Both the position numbers and the translations under genes were made by a program. 64,000 bases of DNA from Desulfobotulus mexicanus (GTDB lineage Bacteria; Desulfobacterota; Desulfobacteria; Desulfobacterales; ASO4-4). Positions 29,988 through 39,264 of the stretch are shown here, piece after piece. Every line of letters starts with the position of its first letter. The stretch's first letter is position 1. Below the pieces are notes generated by a model. That model searched no databases and was not told the DNA's origin. It saw only the letters and a list, made by a program, of their open reading frames with translations. The stretch covers positions 1 through 64,000 of the forward strand of contig NZ_VDMB01000016.1 of NCBI RefSeq assembly GCF_006175995.1. Reading direction: 5' to 3'.

Positions 29988-31190
29988 ATGCGTGTGCTGA
30001 TAGCAGAAGATGACAGTGTTTCCCGCACCGTGCTGGAATCCATTCTCAGAAAAAACAATTACGAAGTTCTTGTAACCGAGAATGGTTTAGAAGCCTTTGA
30101 GGCCATGTGCCAGCCCGATGCTCCGGCCATTGCCATACTGGATTGGATGATGCCCCACATGACGGGCATCGAAGTGGTGCAGAAAATACGCAAGGAATGC
30201 AGGGACTGTCCGCCCTATATCATCATGCTCACATCCAGAAATGATGCGAAAAGTCTGGTTCAGGGGCTTGAAAGCGGTGCAGATGATTATCTGGCCAAGC
30301 CCTATGGTTCAGAGGAGCTTCTGGCAAGAATCCGTGTAGGGGAGCGTATGCTTCAGATGCAGAATACCCTGGCTACCCATGCAAGGGAGATGGAGACACT
30401 GGCCGAGGCAAGGGCAAAGCAGTTGATCCATGCTGACCGTATGTCCACACTGGGTGTTCTTTCTGCAAGTATGGCCCATGAGATAAATAATCCCGTCACC
30501 TTTATATCAGGCAATACCCAGACAATTAAAAGGGTCTGGAATATTCTGATGGAAAATCTTAAAAACCGGAATGCCCTCCCTGAAGATGACCCGCAGATAA
30601 CCTTCATTCTGGAAGAAACGCCAGCCATGCTTGAGGGGATTCTCAAAGGGGTTAACCGGATTACTCAGATTGTAAAGGGACTGAAGCTCTATGCCCACAG
30701 GGGCTCCGGAGAAAAAACCCCCTGCCTCATTCAGGACATTCTGAAAAACGCCCTTGAGTTCTGCCGTAACATCATCCAGCCCCACATGGAAATCCATGTG
30801 GATATCCCTGAAAACCTTCCGGAAATCTTTGCTCACCCCCAGCAGATAGAGCAGGTCTTCATCAATCTCATAACCAATGCCATCCATGCCATGGGTAAAG
30901 CTCCTTCAGGGGAAATCCTGATCAAAGCCTGTGAACAAGAAAACAGTATACAGGTAGAAATAAAAGACCGGGGACCGGGCATTCCTGCAGATGTCCTTCC
31001 TAAGATCTTCCAACCCTTTTTTACCACAAAAAAAGCAGGAGATGGCACAGGCTTAGGCCTTGCCATCATAAAAGACATCCTTGAAGAACATGACGGCGGC
31101 CTCCATGCCGCCAATGCTGTGGAAGGCGGTGCCGTTTTCACCTTTCACCTGCCCTTGAATCTTCCGCACAGACGAAGCCCTTCAACTTAA
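29988..31190 (+). CDS. Receiver-histidine kinase (REC-HK)
   Basis: Cytoplasmic protein of 400 aa with an N-terminal receiver (~1-120; Asp52 in AILDWMMPHMTG, Lys in LAKPY). A helical linker (~125-160) leads to a HisKA domain with His164 in SMAHEINNP, and an ATPase with NLITNAIHAMG, DRGPGIP and [13 protein letters not shown]. This layout lets another kinase control this kinase through its receiver. The ATG at 29988 begins exactly at the receiver (MRVLIAEDD); the frame is open 78 bases further back without support. The ribosome site is weak. It precedes the receiver and CheA genes and probably belongs to that signalling module. Confidence 0.9.
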   Translation: MRVLIAEDDSVSRTVLESILRKNNYEVLVTENGLEAFEAMCQPDAPAIAILDWMMPHMTGIEVVQKIRKECRDCPPYIIMLTSRNDAKSLVQGLESGADDYLAKPYGSEELLARIRVGERMLQMQNTLATHAREMETLAEARAKQLIHADRMSTLGVLSASMAHEINNPVTFISGNTQTIKRVWNILMENLKNRNALPEDDPQITFILEETPAMLEGILKGVNRITQIVKGLKLYAHRGSGEKTPCLIQDILKNALEFCRNIIQPHMEIHVDIPENLPEIFAHPQQIEQVFINLITNAIHAMGKAPSGEILIKACEQENSIQVEIKDRGPGIPADVLPKIFQPFFTTKKAGDGTGLGLAIIKDILEEHDGGLHAANAVEGGAVFTFHLPLNLPHRRSPST

Positions 31191-31288
31191 GGTGATTTCT
31201 TGAAACAGAAACACCTCCTGTCACCCTCTCCCCCTGGGTGAAGTTATATGGGTAAATCTAATACCGGAAATAACCTGAGGAGAATTTA

Positions 31289-31723
31289 ATGAAAGGACAC
31301 CTGCTGATAGTTGATGATGAAAAGGAAATCCGTGACATGCTGAGCCGACACTTCCGCCTCATGGGCTATGAGGTTCTCACTGCGGAGCATGGCCTGGATG
31401 CCCTTTCCATTCTGGAAAAAAATCGGGTGGATGCGGTAATCAGCGATATCATGATGCCGGTAATGGATGGGGTGGATCTTCTACGTGAAATCCGCAGACA
31501 GTATCCCATGGTTCGCGTCATCATGATCACGGGCTATGTGACCCTGGAAAATGCCCTGGCCTGCATGCGCAATCAGGCTGACACCTGTATTTTCAAGCCC
31601 CTCAATGATCTTGGCGAGCTGGAGGAAGCCGTGCAGACAGCCATTGCGGCCCAGGCCCGCTGGACCCGTAAATTCAGAGAACTCACAGGAATGAAACCCG
31701 GCACCCATGGGGGGCGATCATGA
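31289..31723 (+). CDS. Stand-alone response regulator receiver
   Basis: 144 aa, essentially one receiver domain: acidic pair in LLIVDDEKEIRD, phospho-acceptor Asp53 in AVISDIMMPVMDG, Thr in VIMITGYV and Lys in CIFKPLND. About 25 basic residues follow (RWTRKFRELTGMKPG). There is no output domain. GAGGAG precedes the ATG, and the stop overlaps the cheA start (ATGA at 31720), so it is translationally coupled to CheA and is the obvious candidate target. It looks more like receivers of NtrC-type regulators than CheY, judging by the VTLENALACMRNQAD stretch. Confidence 0.9.
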   Translation: MKGHLLIVDDEKEIRDMLSRHFRLMGYEVLTAEHGLDALSILEKNRVDAVISDIMMPVMDGVDLLREIRRQYPMVRVIMITGYVTLENALACMRNQADTCIFKPLNDLGELEEAVQTAIAAQARWTRKFRELTGMKPGTHGGRS

Positions 31724-33852
31724 GCTTTTCAGAAATGGGTATAGATCCTGAACTTCATGCAGAATTCATTGATGAGGCCCTGGATGGCATGGCGCAGATT
31801 TCCGATCTTTTTGTGCGCCTGGAAGCAGATCCGGACAATCAGGAAATCATGGGCGCCATCTTCCGCCCCATCCACTCCATCAAGGGCAATGCCGCTTTTT
31901 TCGGGCTGATGCAGACCAAGGTGCTGGCCCATGAGCTGGAAACCCTGCTGGACCGCATCCGTAAAGGTGGGGTTGCTGTTACTTCGGGCATCACGGATAT
32001 CCTGCTCAGGGGTTCCGATGCCCTGATCTCCATGCTGCAGCGTTCTCGCCAGAACGAAAAAGAAGTGCAGGATGCCATTGCCTTTGAAAACCTTGTCAAT
32101 GCAGTTAACCATGCAGCAGAGGGCGAAGAAGCCAGCGAAAGCATTCTCTGGCGCAAGCTAATGGAGCAGCTTGGTGCCAATACCGCTGCCATGGAAACGG
32201 CAAGACAGCTGGCCGGTTTCTCCACCGCAGGCAGAGCAGTTCTGGACAACAACCCTACAGAAGATAAGGGCAGCTTTGGAACAGACAGTAAGGCCCCTGC
32301 TTTTGCCCACGAGATAAGGACCATACTGGAAAATACAGGGGATGAACCCGATGCTAAAAAGCTCACAGAGCTTTTTACAGACTGCCTTAACGCTGCCAGC
32401 AATGAAGAATCAAAGGAATATGCAAAAAAAGCACTGGGAGAAATCCCCATGCTGGATGCCAGTATAGGCCTTGGAGATGAAATATCCAGAGAATCCCTTC
32501 TGGGGCATCTTGCGGACATGGATGCCTCCGGTGCATGGAGTCATTCATCAGAAGAAGAGATTGAAGAAAAAGCTGAGAACGGAACAGAAACCCCGGAAGC
32601 ACCATCCGAAGAGCAGGATGAAAAAGAGCCGGAAGTATCTTCTCCGGCAGCTTCAAATACATCCGGCAAAACCATGCGCATTCCCGAAGAACGCATTGAT
32701 GCCTTTTTATCCTATGTGGGAGATCTGGTCACCCTTGGTGAAATGTACCGCCACCTTCAGTCCAGAATCACTTCCATTCCTTCAGCCCACGGGGCTGCCA
32801 TGGAGCTTCGCCGCACTAACGAATCCTTTGGCAACCTTTCCATGGCCCTGCAGAACAGCATCATGGCCATACGCAAGGTGCCCATGAAATCCCTTCTGCA
32901 GCGCTGCCCCCGCATGGTACGCGACATTGCAACTCCCAGCGGTAAAATCATTGAAACCCAAATCCTGGGCAATGACATACTTGTGGATAAAAGCCTGATC
33001 GATACCTTTGAGGCCCCCCTCAGCCACATGGTAAGAAACGCCGCTGACCATGGCATAGAAGCACCCGAAGAAAGGCTTGCCAAAGGAAAACCGGAAAAGG
33101 GCCATATACTCATTGAAGCTTCCGAAGCCGGTGAGGATGTAATCCTCAAAGTAAAGGATGACGGCAGGGGCTTAAACCTTGATGCCCTGAGGATAAAAGC
33201 CCTTGAACTCGGCTTTATCTCACCCGATGAAAAACTGTCCGAAGAAGCCCTTGTATCCCTTCTTTTCCGTTCCGGCGTTTCCACGGCCGAAGAGGTCACG
33301 GACATCTCCGGCCGGGGTGTGGGAATGGATGTGGTTAAAACCAGCATAGAACAGATGGGCGGCCGCATTGCTGTGGAAACAGCTAAGGATAAAGGCTCTG
33401 TTTTTGAAATAAGGCTTCCTAAAACAGTGAACACCCAGATACTCACCGGCTTCATCGTGGTCATGGAAAAAACCCGCTATATCTTCCCCATGGAAAGCAT
33501 TGTGCGCTGCTTTGCCCCGGAAGAAGGAGAGATTGTCACCATACCCAAAAAGGGCCGCTGCGTTCAGGACAAAGGTGACTGGATACGGGTCCGCAGGCTA
33601 ACGGAATGTTTTCAGCCACACAAAGAAAAAAACAGGGAAAAGGATCTTCCGGAAGGCATTGTGGTGGTGGTGGAAAGCGATACCGGCAGAATTGCCGTGC
33701 ATGTGGATGCCATTGAAGGCGTGCAGAAAATGGTCTTAAAGGAAATTCAGGGATTAAATATGAACGAAAACTTCTTTGCAGGAGGTGCCCTCATGGGGGA
33801 TGGCACCGTTGCCATGATTGTGCATGTAGCCAGCATCACAACAGAAAAATAA
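31720..33852 (+). CDS. cheA: Chemotaxis histidine kinase CheA
   Basis: 710 aa. The N-terminal P1 domain has His52 in PIHSIKGNAAFFG. Residues ~150-320 are weakly conserved and acidic (EEEIEEKAENG...), with no recognisable CheY-binding P2. The dimerisation helices follow (MRIPEERIDAFLSYVGDLVT). The kinase domain has HMVRNAADHGIE (~437), DDGRGLN and SGRGVGMDVV. The C-terminal CheW-like P5 runs from about 565 (TQILTGFIVVMEKTRYIFP) to the end. It should autophosphorylate under control of receptors and pass phosphate to the adjoining receiver. No cheW, cheR, cheB or cheY is in the window. The chemoreceptor gene follows after 15 bases. Confidence 0.95.
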   Translation: MSFSEMGIDPELHAEFIDEALDGMAQISDLFVRLEADPDNQEIMGAIFRPIHSIKGNAAFFGLMQTKVLAHELETLLDRIRKGGVAVTSGITDILLRGSDALISMLQRSRQNEKEVQDAIAFENLVNAVNHAAEGEEASESILWRKLMEQLGANTAAMETARQLAGFSTAGRAVLDNNPTEDKGSFGTDSKAPAFAHEIRTILENTGDEPDAKKLTELFTDCLNAASNEESKEYAKKALGEIPMLDASIGLGDEISRESLLGHLADMDASGAWSHSSEEEIEEKAENGTETPEAPSEEQDEKEPEVSSPAASNTSGKTMRIPEERIDAFLSYVGDLVTLGEMYRHLQSRITSIPSAHGAAMELRRTNESFGNLSMALQNSIMAIRKVPMKSLLQRCPRMVRDIATPSGKIIETQILGNDILVDKSLIDTFEAPLSHMVRNAADHGIEAPEERLAKGKPEKGHILIEASEAGEDVILKVKDDGRGLNLDALRIKALELGFISPDEKLSEEALVSLLFRSGVSTAEEVTDISGRGVGMDVVKTSIEQMGGRIAVETAKDKGSVFEIRLPKTVNTQILTGFIVVMEKTRYIFPMESIVRCFAPEEGEIVTIPKKGRCVQDKGDWIRVRRLTECFQPHKEKNREKDLPEGIVVVVESDTGRIAVHVDAIEGVQKMVLKEIQGLNMNENFFAGGALMGDGTVAMIVHVASITTEK

Positions 33853-33867
33853 AAAAAGGAGAATGCC

Positions 33868-35883
33868 ATGCAAGATTCCTGGACCATCGGAAAAAAGCTG
33901 ATCGCAGCTTTTACCAGCCTCACTGTAATTGTGCTGTTTCTGGGGATTATCGGTTATTATGGACTCACTCAGATGGAAAATTCCATTGATGAAATCGGTG
34001 AAGTTCGCCTCCCCAGTGTTCAGAGCGTTCTGGAAATGGAGCTTCATTTAACAGAGATTGTAGAATCCATGCGTACTCTTCTCAACCCCAGCAACAGCAT
34101 GGAGATAAGAAAGGCACAGTATGCTGATATTGCTGAAGCCAGAGAAGCTTACAATACTTACAGAGCCATTTATGAACCTCTGCCCCAAAGGGCCGACGAA
34201 GCCCGGGAGTGGGAGGCTTTCACAACCATACTTCCTCAATGGGTAGCTGCAAACAACGCAGTACTGGCCATGCATGAAGAACTTGACCGTATAGCCATAC
34301 TTGACCCGAACAGTCTCATCGCTCACCTTCAGGCCTTCCGTGGAGATCATTATGCCCTGGAACTGCGGATAGCCAACCTTCTGATTTCAGGCCGGAATTT
34401 TGAAGGCGGTGAAAACCACAGAAGCTGCGGATTCGGCCGCTGGCTTGAAGGTTTTTCTACGGAAAACCCTGTACTGCTCAGAGCACTTGCATCCGTATCT
34501 GAGCATCATCGTATTTTTCACTCTTCCGTGGGTGAAATACGCACAGTCTTGCAAAACGGAAATCAGCAGGAAGCTGTCCGCATCTTCAATGAACGCATGC
34601 AACCGGCGGCCGAAGGAGTTTTTGAAGGTTTTTATCAGATGATAGCAGAAGCAGAGCGGGCTGGTGCACTTTATGACAGGATTAATAATGAAACCATGAC
34701 CCGGCTGCGTAATTTACAGGAACAGACCATGCATCACCTGGAACGAGTCGTGGATATAAACATGGAAATCAGTGAAGAAGAAATGGCCGCTGCCCACAGT
34801 CAGGCCTTATTCCTTGAAATACTGGCCCTTGCTTCCATGATTGCTGGTGTCCTCCTTTCCATTGCACTGGGCTTTTTCATCACCCGCAGCATCAACACCA
34901 ACTTAAGCCGCATCATAGCAGGGCTCTACGACGGCTCAGATCAGGTGGCTTCTGCCTCAGGTCAGGTTTCTTCCGCCAGTATCTCCCTTGCAGAAGGTGC
35001 CAGTGAGCAGGCCGCATCCATAGAAGAAACCTCTTCTTCCATGGAAGAAATGTCTTCCATGATCGGCAAAAACGCCGACAATGCAGGGGAAGCCAACAGC
35101 CTCATGGGCCAGACCCGCCAGGTGGTGGAAACTGCAAATAAATCCATGGCTGAACTAACCTCTTCCATGACGGATATTACCAAAGCCAGTGAAGAAACTT
35201 CTAAAATCATTAAGACCATAGATGAAATTGCCTTCCAGACCAACCTGCTGGCCCTCAATGCAGCCGTGGAGGCAGCCCGTGCCGGAGAAGCAGGCGCAGG
35301 TTTTGCCGTGGTGGCCGATGAGGTGAGAAACCTTGCCATGCGGGCTGCGGAAGCGGCAAAAAATACGGCAGCTCTCATTGAGGGAACCGTAAAAAAAGTA
35401 GAAAATGGAAGCGGACTTGTTACCCGCACCAATCAGGCCTTTGCTGAAGTGTCCGTCAGCAGTGAGCGTGTAGGACAGCTTGTGGCGGAAATTGCCGCAG
35501 CATCCAAAGAGCAGGCCCAGGGCATAGAACAGATCAACAAGGCCGTTGCTGAAATGGACAAGGTGGTACAGCAAAACGCTGCCAATGCCGAAGAATCCGC
35601 ATCCGCATCCGAAGAAATGAATGCCCAGGCAGAACAGATGAAGGGCATGGTACAGGAACTGGTGGCCATGGTGGGAGGTGCTGCTGCCAGTGCCAGAAGA
35701 AATACCCATAGCCAGCCCAATTACAGGGAAGAAAGCTACAGCCACCCGGCCCCTGCAAGGGCACAGGCTCCGGCAAGGCAGAACCATGACAGAGGCCTGA
35801 AGAGACCACCCCAGACCAAGGGCAGGGAAATCAGCCCTAAGCAGGTCATCCCCATGGATGATGATGATTTTGGCCGGTTTTAA
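33868..35883 (+). CDS. Chemoreceptor with CZB-like zinc domain in the sensor region
   Basis: 671 aa. TM1 (~10-30) is followed by a four-helix-type sensor. TM2 is at ~316-338. Between them residues ~155-225 match the chemoreceptor zinc-binding pattern: His161 in GDHYALE, Cys187 in SCGFGRWL, then His214 and His218 in HRIFH. This domain is usually cytoplasmic; here the topology puts it outside. The signalling part is complete, with tip [20 protein letters not shown] and [13 protein letters not shown]. The C-terminus ends [10 protein letters not shown], a conserved-looking acidic-aromatic tail on a flexible linker that may bind adaptation enzymes. GGAG precedes the ATG. It is the last gene of the cheA module. 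Confidence 0.93.
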   Translation: MQDSWTIGKKLIAAFTSLTVIVLFLGIIGYYGLTQMENSIDEIGEVRLPSVQSVLEMELHLTEIVESMRTLLNPSNSMEIRKAQYADIAEAREAYNTYRAIYEPLPQRADEAREWEAFTTILPQWVAANNAVLAMHEELDRIAILDPNSLIAHLQAFRGDHYALELRIANLLISGRNFEGGENHRSCGFGRWLEGFSTENPVLLRALASVSEHHRIFHSSVGEIRTVLQNGNQQEAVRIFNERMQPAAEGVFEGFYQMIAEAERAGALYDRINNETMTRLRNLQEQTMHHLERVVDINMEISEEEMAAAHSQALFLEILALASMIAGVLLSIALGFFITRSINTNLSRIIAGLYDGSDQVASASGQVSSASISLAEGASEQAASIEETSSSMEEMSSMIGKNADNAGEANSLMGQTRQVVETANKSMAELTSSMTDITKASEETSKIIKTIDEIAFQTNLLALNAAVEAARAGEAGAGFAVVADEVRNLAMRAAEAAKNTAALIEGTVKKVENGSGLVTRTNQAFAEVSVSSERVGQLVAEIAAASKEQAQGIEQINKAVAEMDKVVQQNAANAEESASASEEMNAQAEQMKGMVQELVAMVGGAAASARRNTHSQPNYREESYSHPAPARAQAPARQNHDRGLKRPPQTKGREISPKQVIPMDDDDFGRF

Positions 35884-35922
35884 TCATGGGAATGGAAAGT
35901 GAGAAGTAGAAAGTCACTATAG

Positions 35923-35944
35923 GGGCAGGCCACTGTGCCTGCCC
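35923..35944 (+). terminator. Hairpin terminator after the cheA module
   Basis: GGGCAGGC (35923-35930) pairs perfectly with GCCTGCCC (35937-35944) around CACTGT, 40 bases after the chemoreceptor stop. The following tail (ATCCTTAATAA) is only moderately T-rich. Confidence 0.6.
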
Positions 35945-35959
35945 ATCCTTAATAAAGAC

Positions 35960-36049
35960 CCTGAAGCAAAGATTTCTCAACATGTGATATACTGCTTTGG
36001 CAATCAGGGTTTTAAGGTTTTTGATATTGATAAAGGATAGGACATGACA
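35960..36049 (+). repeat. 90-base copy of the sequence preceding the kinase at 52834
   Basis: This stretch matches 52750-52839 with one difference (GATATT here, GATATC there). The other copy holds the last 26 codons of a small ORF, its stop, the ribosome site AAAGGATAGG and the ATG of the kinase. Here the ATG is followed at once by a stop (ATGACATAG), so it is a gene fragment. The match ends exactly where the inverted-repeat element at 36050 begins. Confidence 0.9.
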
Positions 36050-36229
36050 TAGGCTGTCTAAAACCCATCAAAAAATGCCATTTATTTTCACCGGTTTTTA
36101 ATATCCACCACCTGACTATCCGTCAAAGGCAGAGGATTTTTGATAGTTATTTTAAAGGGAATGCAGTGAGCGCTGTTTGATAAGCGGATAAAAACCGGGC
36201 AAAAATTTGAGACCATTTTAGACGGCCTA
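36050..36229. mobile_element. MITE-like element bounded by imperfect inverted repeats
   Basis: TAGGCTGTCTAAAA (36050-36063) is repeated inverted at 36216-36229 with one mismatch. Further in, CCGGTTTTT on the left (near 36091) matches inverted CCGGTTTTT on the right (near 36191), so the symmetry extends unevenly about 40 bases into each arm. The 180-base interior has no gene. It abuts the 90-base repeat on the left and the ribosome site of a small ORF on the right. Whether it is a mobile element or a long RNA stem cannot be settled from one copy. Confidence 0.5.
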
Positions 36230-36253
36230 AGCCTGAAAGGAAAGGAGCTTGCC

Positions 36254-36502
36254 ATGACTACAGCGGAAAGATTGATAAACGAAGGTATGATGATGGGCCG
36301 TAATGAAGGTGAGGAAATTGGTGTGGTTAAAGGCATGTACAGCGAGAAGTACCAGACCATTATGAGTCTCCGTGAGTTTAATATGAAACCAGAGGATATT
36401 GCCAAGGCAACCAGGCTTACCCCTGAGAAGGTCAGAGAAGTCCTTGCCGCTGGTGACAAGGGGCTGGATCTGCTCATAGGCGACAGCGCCACCAAACAAT
36501 AG
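36254..36502 (+). CDS. Small ORF resembling the C-terminal tail of Rpn-family putative transposases
   Basis: 82 aa with a good AAGGAG before the ATG. The segment LINEGMMMGRNEGEEIGVVKG has the Gly-spaced charged helix, and NMKPEDIAKATRLTPEKVREVL the helix-turn-helix-like end, typical of the C-terminus of Rpn/PD-(D/E)XK recombination-promoting nucleases. The nuclease core is absent. It is either an independently expressed tail or a relic of a larger gene destroyed when the neighbouring repeats arrived. Confidence 0.6.
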   Translation: MTTAERLINEGMMMGRNEGEEIGVVKGMYSEKYQTIMSLREFNMKPEDIAKATRLTPEKVREVLAAGDKGLDLLIGDSATKQ

Positions 36503-36731
36503 TTGCGGCTCCATATCCATCTGCTCTGCTGTGGTTGCTGTATTTGCAGCCATTGCAGGGTTGGGGATTCTTTTTTCTTTGCCCTGCTTTATTTGACTTC
36601 TTCAGTTTCAGTTCAGCCCCTACCCTCCCCCGAATGCGGACACGATTCTTGGGAATTCTTTTTCTCTTTTATAATGGGTTTTTCTGTGTGGGCCTTGCCC
36701 TGCTGCATGTTAGGCTCGTAGGAGCGGGCGT

Positions 36732-36836
36732 ATGAAAACAACGATCAGAATTACAACGGATCTGGTTTATCAATGGGCAGAATCATTAAAAGTCCCGTCC
36801 CCTAACTTTAACTTCGTAAAAAATCGTGTCCCTTGA
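36732..36836 (+). CDS. Doubtful 34-residue ORF
   Basis: AGGAG lies about 8 bases before an ATG opening MKTTIRITTDLVYQWAESLK, ending KNRVP. The surrounding 36503-37337 is T-rich with broken frames. I see no family and list it only because of the ribosome site and the sensible composition. It may be the relic start of a lost gene. Confidence 0.2.
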   Translation: MKTTIRITTDLVYQWAESLKVPSPNFNFVKNRVP

Positions 36837-37337
36837 CTGTTGTTCTTGCATTCAATGGAAGCTGTATGATAAAAAGAGTTTACATTTTTTATCATATATG
36901 TTTTTTTGTAATTATTTTTTGAAACATGACCTTGAGCATCTCTATTCTTGCCACGTTTTGGATGCTACACATTAAAAAACTCTGACTCACTTAAGGGTAT
37001 GCATACCCTTTTCATCAGCTTCTGAGTGACAAGGATAAAGCATGATAAAAAATGTTTTTTGTGTGGCTAAAACATTGCGGGGGGGGCAAAAACCCTTAGC
37101 AAAATCCTTCTTCTCTGTACCTGTCAAAAAATGGACCCATTACTTAAAAAAAACATCCTCCTGCCCTGCTTCAATTTTTTTCACTCCAAAATTCAGCCCT
37201 TCCCTGTGGTTATACTGGGTAATGGCAGAAACTTCCTACCTGCACCAATTCTTTTTCTTTCATAGGTGTTCAGAAAATCAGAAATCAAAAACAGAGAAAC
37301 TGGCTGAAGCAAAAAAAACATGGGAGGAGATTTCATA
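36837..37337. other. AT-rich intergenic stretch before the third chemoreceptor
   Basis: Low-complexity T-rich sequence without a convincing gene. The distinct features are an 18-base palindrome (listed separately) and a run of eight G near 37079-37087. The last 20 bases carry the ribosome site GGAGGAG of the chemoreceptor at 37338. I found no promoter with good spacing. Confidence 0.6.
36993..37010. promoter_or_regulatory. Perfect 18-base palindrome, possible operator or terminator stem
   Basis: AAGGGTATGCATACCCTT is perfectly self-complementary and is followed by TT. With no loop-forming spacer it looks more like a dimeric regulator site than a terminator. It lies about 330 bases before the chemoreceptor ATG. 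Confidence 0.45.
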
Positions 37338-39059
37338 ATGAAAAATATTCGTATCAGTATGAAACTGACCGCAGGATTTCTAGCTGTTACTTCCATCGCC
37401 CTTGTCATAGGTCTGATGGGCTGGAATGCCATCGGCAAACTGGAAAAAGGAATCATCAACATGGCGGACAACCGCATTCCGGATTTACTGGCTTTAAGTA
37501 ATCTGAACCGGGAACGCATGGCCGTCCGGGCACAGACACTGGATGTCTGGATTGAAGAGAATTCTGACCATGGGGTTGCGGTGGCCTCCTACCGCCGCAT
37601 CCAGCAGCAGCGCAGGGCAAGCTGGGCTGAAGTAGACGAAGCCATGAAAACCCTCAAAAGCATCCCCAGGGCAATGCCCAGGGGCCGAGAACTCCTTGCA
37701 GCCGTTGAAAAAGAATATGAAGCATGGCGCAAGGTTTATGTGGAGCTGGACAGCCTGATAGACCGCTTCATCAACAGCAGAAATTCAGAAGAGCGTTCAG
37801 TCCTTTACCGTGAATACCGTGCAACAACGGACCGGATGATTCCTGTTTCCGAAGCCATGGGTGCGGCCCTTGAAGCACTCATTGAAAACAACAACACCAA
37901 TACAGGCAGAATGGCTGCCGCACAGGTGGCACAGGCAGAACGCATGAAAGGAGTGATCCTGATTTTTATTGCACTGGGAATGGTGTCCGCCCTTGCCGTC
38001 AGCCTTCTTATCACCCGCAGTATTACAGACCCACTGAAAGAAACCGGCATAATTTTTAAGGCCATTTCCACAGGCGACATGACGTGCAGCGTACCCGCAG
38101 GACTGCTCAGAAGAAAAGATGAGCTGGGGGTCATGGGTAGCCGCATTAATGAAATGCTATCTTCCCTGAAAGAAGTTTTTTCCACCATGAACAATGGCGT
38201 CAGCACCATGGCTTCCTCTTCCACGGAACTTGCCGCCATATCCGAACAGACAAGTCAGGGAGCGGAAGAGTCCAGCTCCCGTGCTGAAACCGTAGCTGCG
38301 GCAGCCGAAGAAATGACCGTTTCCGCAAGAAACATGGCAGAAAAAATGGTTCATTCCTCAGAAAGTATCGGCAGTGTGGCCGTGGCCATGGAAGAGATGA
38401 GCAGTACCATTTCAGAAATTGCAGCGAGCACTGCCAAGGCCAGCAGGAGTACGGAAACATCCGTACAGGAAACAGAAGGCTTTGCCTCCATCATGGAAGA
38501 ACTTGGTCAGGCAGCCAGAGAAATCGGCAGGGTCACGGAAGCCATCAGTGAAATATCCGAACAGACCAACCTCCTTGCCCTGAATGCCACCATCGAAGCG
38601 GCAAGGGCCGGAGAAGCAGGAAAAGGCTTTGCCGTGGTTGCCGGAGAAATCAAGATCCTGGCCCAGCAGACAGCGTCTGCCACGGGAGATATTCGCCAGC
38701 GCATTGATGGTATACAGCAGGTTTCCCAGAAAGCCCTTACGGATGTGCAGAACATTGTATCAAGCATACGGGGAGTCAATGAAATTGTGACAGGCATTGC
38801 CTCAGCAACGGAAGAACAATCCGCTGCCATTCATGAAGTAAAAAGCAGCCTTTCCAGAGCTTCTGCCATGGTCAATGAGGCGGATACTCAGAGTACAGAA
38901 ATGACTTCTGTATCCGAAGAAATTGCCAAAGACATGGCTTCGGTCAGCATGGCTGCCATAGAGGTAAAAAGTGCCAGCAGTCAGGTCCTGCAGACGGTGC
39001 AGGAACTTTCAGGGCTTTCCGAAGAAATCCGTACCATGATGATGCGCTTTAAACTTTGA
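37338..39059 (+). CDS. Methyl-accepting chemotaxis protein with four-helix-bundle sensor
   Basis: 573 aa; the ATG at 37338 follows GGGAGGAG. TM1 is at ~10-30 and TM2 at ~210-232. The periplasmic part begins [20 protein letters not shown], the 4HB_MCP pattern with its early helix around DNRIP. HAMP follows ([20 protein letters not shown]). The signalling tip reads [20 protein letters not shown], then [14 protein letters not shown]. There is no C-terminal tether. It is not coupled to a cheA in sequence and is flanked by noncoding DNA on both sides, so it is probably its own unit. Confidence 0.93.
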   Translation: MKNIRISMKLTAGFLAVTSIALVIGLMGWNAIGKLEKGIINMADNRIPDLLALSNLNRERMAVRAQTLDVWIEENSDHGVAVASYRRIQQQRRASWAEVDEAMKTLKSIPRAMPRGRELLAAVEKEYEAWRKVYVELDSLIDRFINSRNSEERSVLYREYRATTDRMIPVSEAMGAALEALIENNNTNTGRMAAAQVAQAERMKGVILIFIALGMVSALAVSLLITRSITDPLKETGIIFKAISTGDMTCSVPAGLLRRKDELGVMGSRINEMLSSLKEVFSTMNNGVSTMASSSTELAAISEQTSQGAEESSSRAETVAAAAEEMTVSARNMAEKMVHSSESIGSVAVAMEEMSSTISEIAASTAKASRSTETSVQETEGFASIMEELGQAAREIGRVTEAISEISEQTNLLALNATIEAARAGEAGKGFAVVAGEIKILAQQTASATGDIRQRIDGIQQVSQKALTDVQNIVSSIRGVNEIVTGIASATEEQSAAIHEVKSSLSRASAMVNEADTQSTEMTSVSEEIAKDMASVSMAAIEVKSASSQVLQTVQELSGLSEEIRTMMMRFKL

Positions 39060-39180
39060 ACCATCACCCCTGCACTCAGGCGAACTAGCTTCAGTACATT
39101 GAACAAATCCAGTTTATGGCCTGTGTGCAGGGCAAAGCCCCGACCCTTCTGGCTTCGAGAACCTCAGCCAGCACCCGAAA

Positions 39181-39235
39181 GGAGAGGGGAAAAAAACAGC
39201 CATCCCCCAAGGCCCCCTCTCCCCCACCGTTTTTT
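39181..39235 (+). terminator. Hairpin terminator after the third chemoreceptor
   Basis: GGAGAGGGG (39181-39189) pairs with CCCCTCTCC (39214-39222), followed after a few bases by a six-T run (39230-39235). The 24-base loop is large. It lies between the chemoreceptor and the next ribosome site and would separate the two transcripts. Confidence 0.5.
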
Positions 39236-39264
39236 GCAGTCACATTTTTCAGAAAGGAAACAGG

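Noticed and set aside
36503-36735. Two overlapping Cys/Phe-rich open frames
   Set aside because: They come from pyrimidine-rich sequence without ribosome sites; the translations look random.
37042-37338. 98-codon open frame before the third chemoreceptor
   Set aside because: T-rich composition, no ribosome site, no recognisable features, and it runs into the chemoreceptor start.
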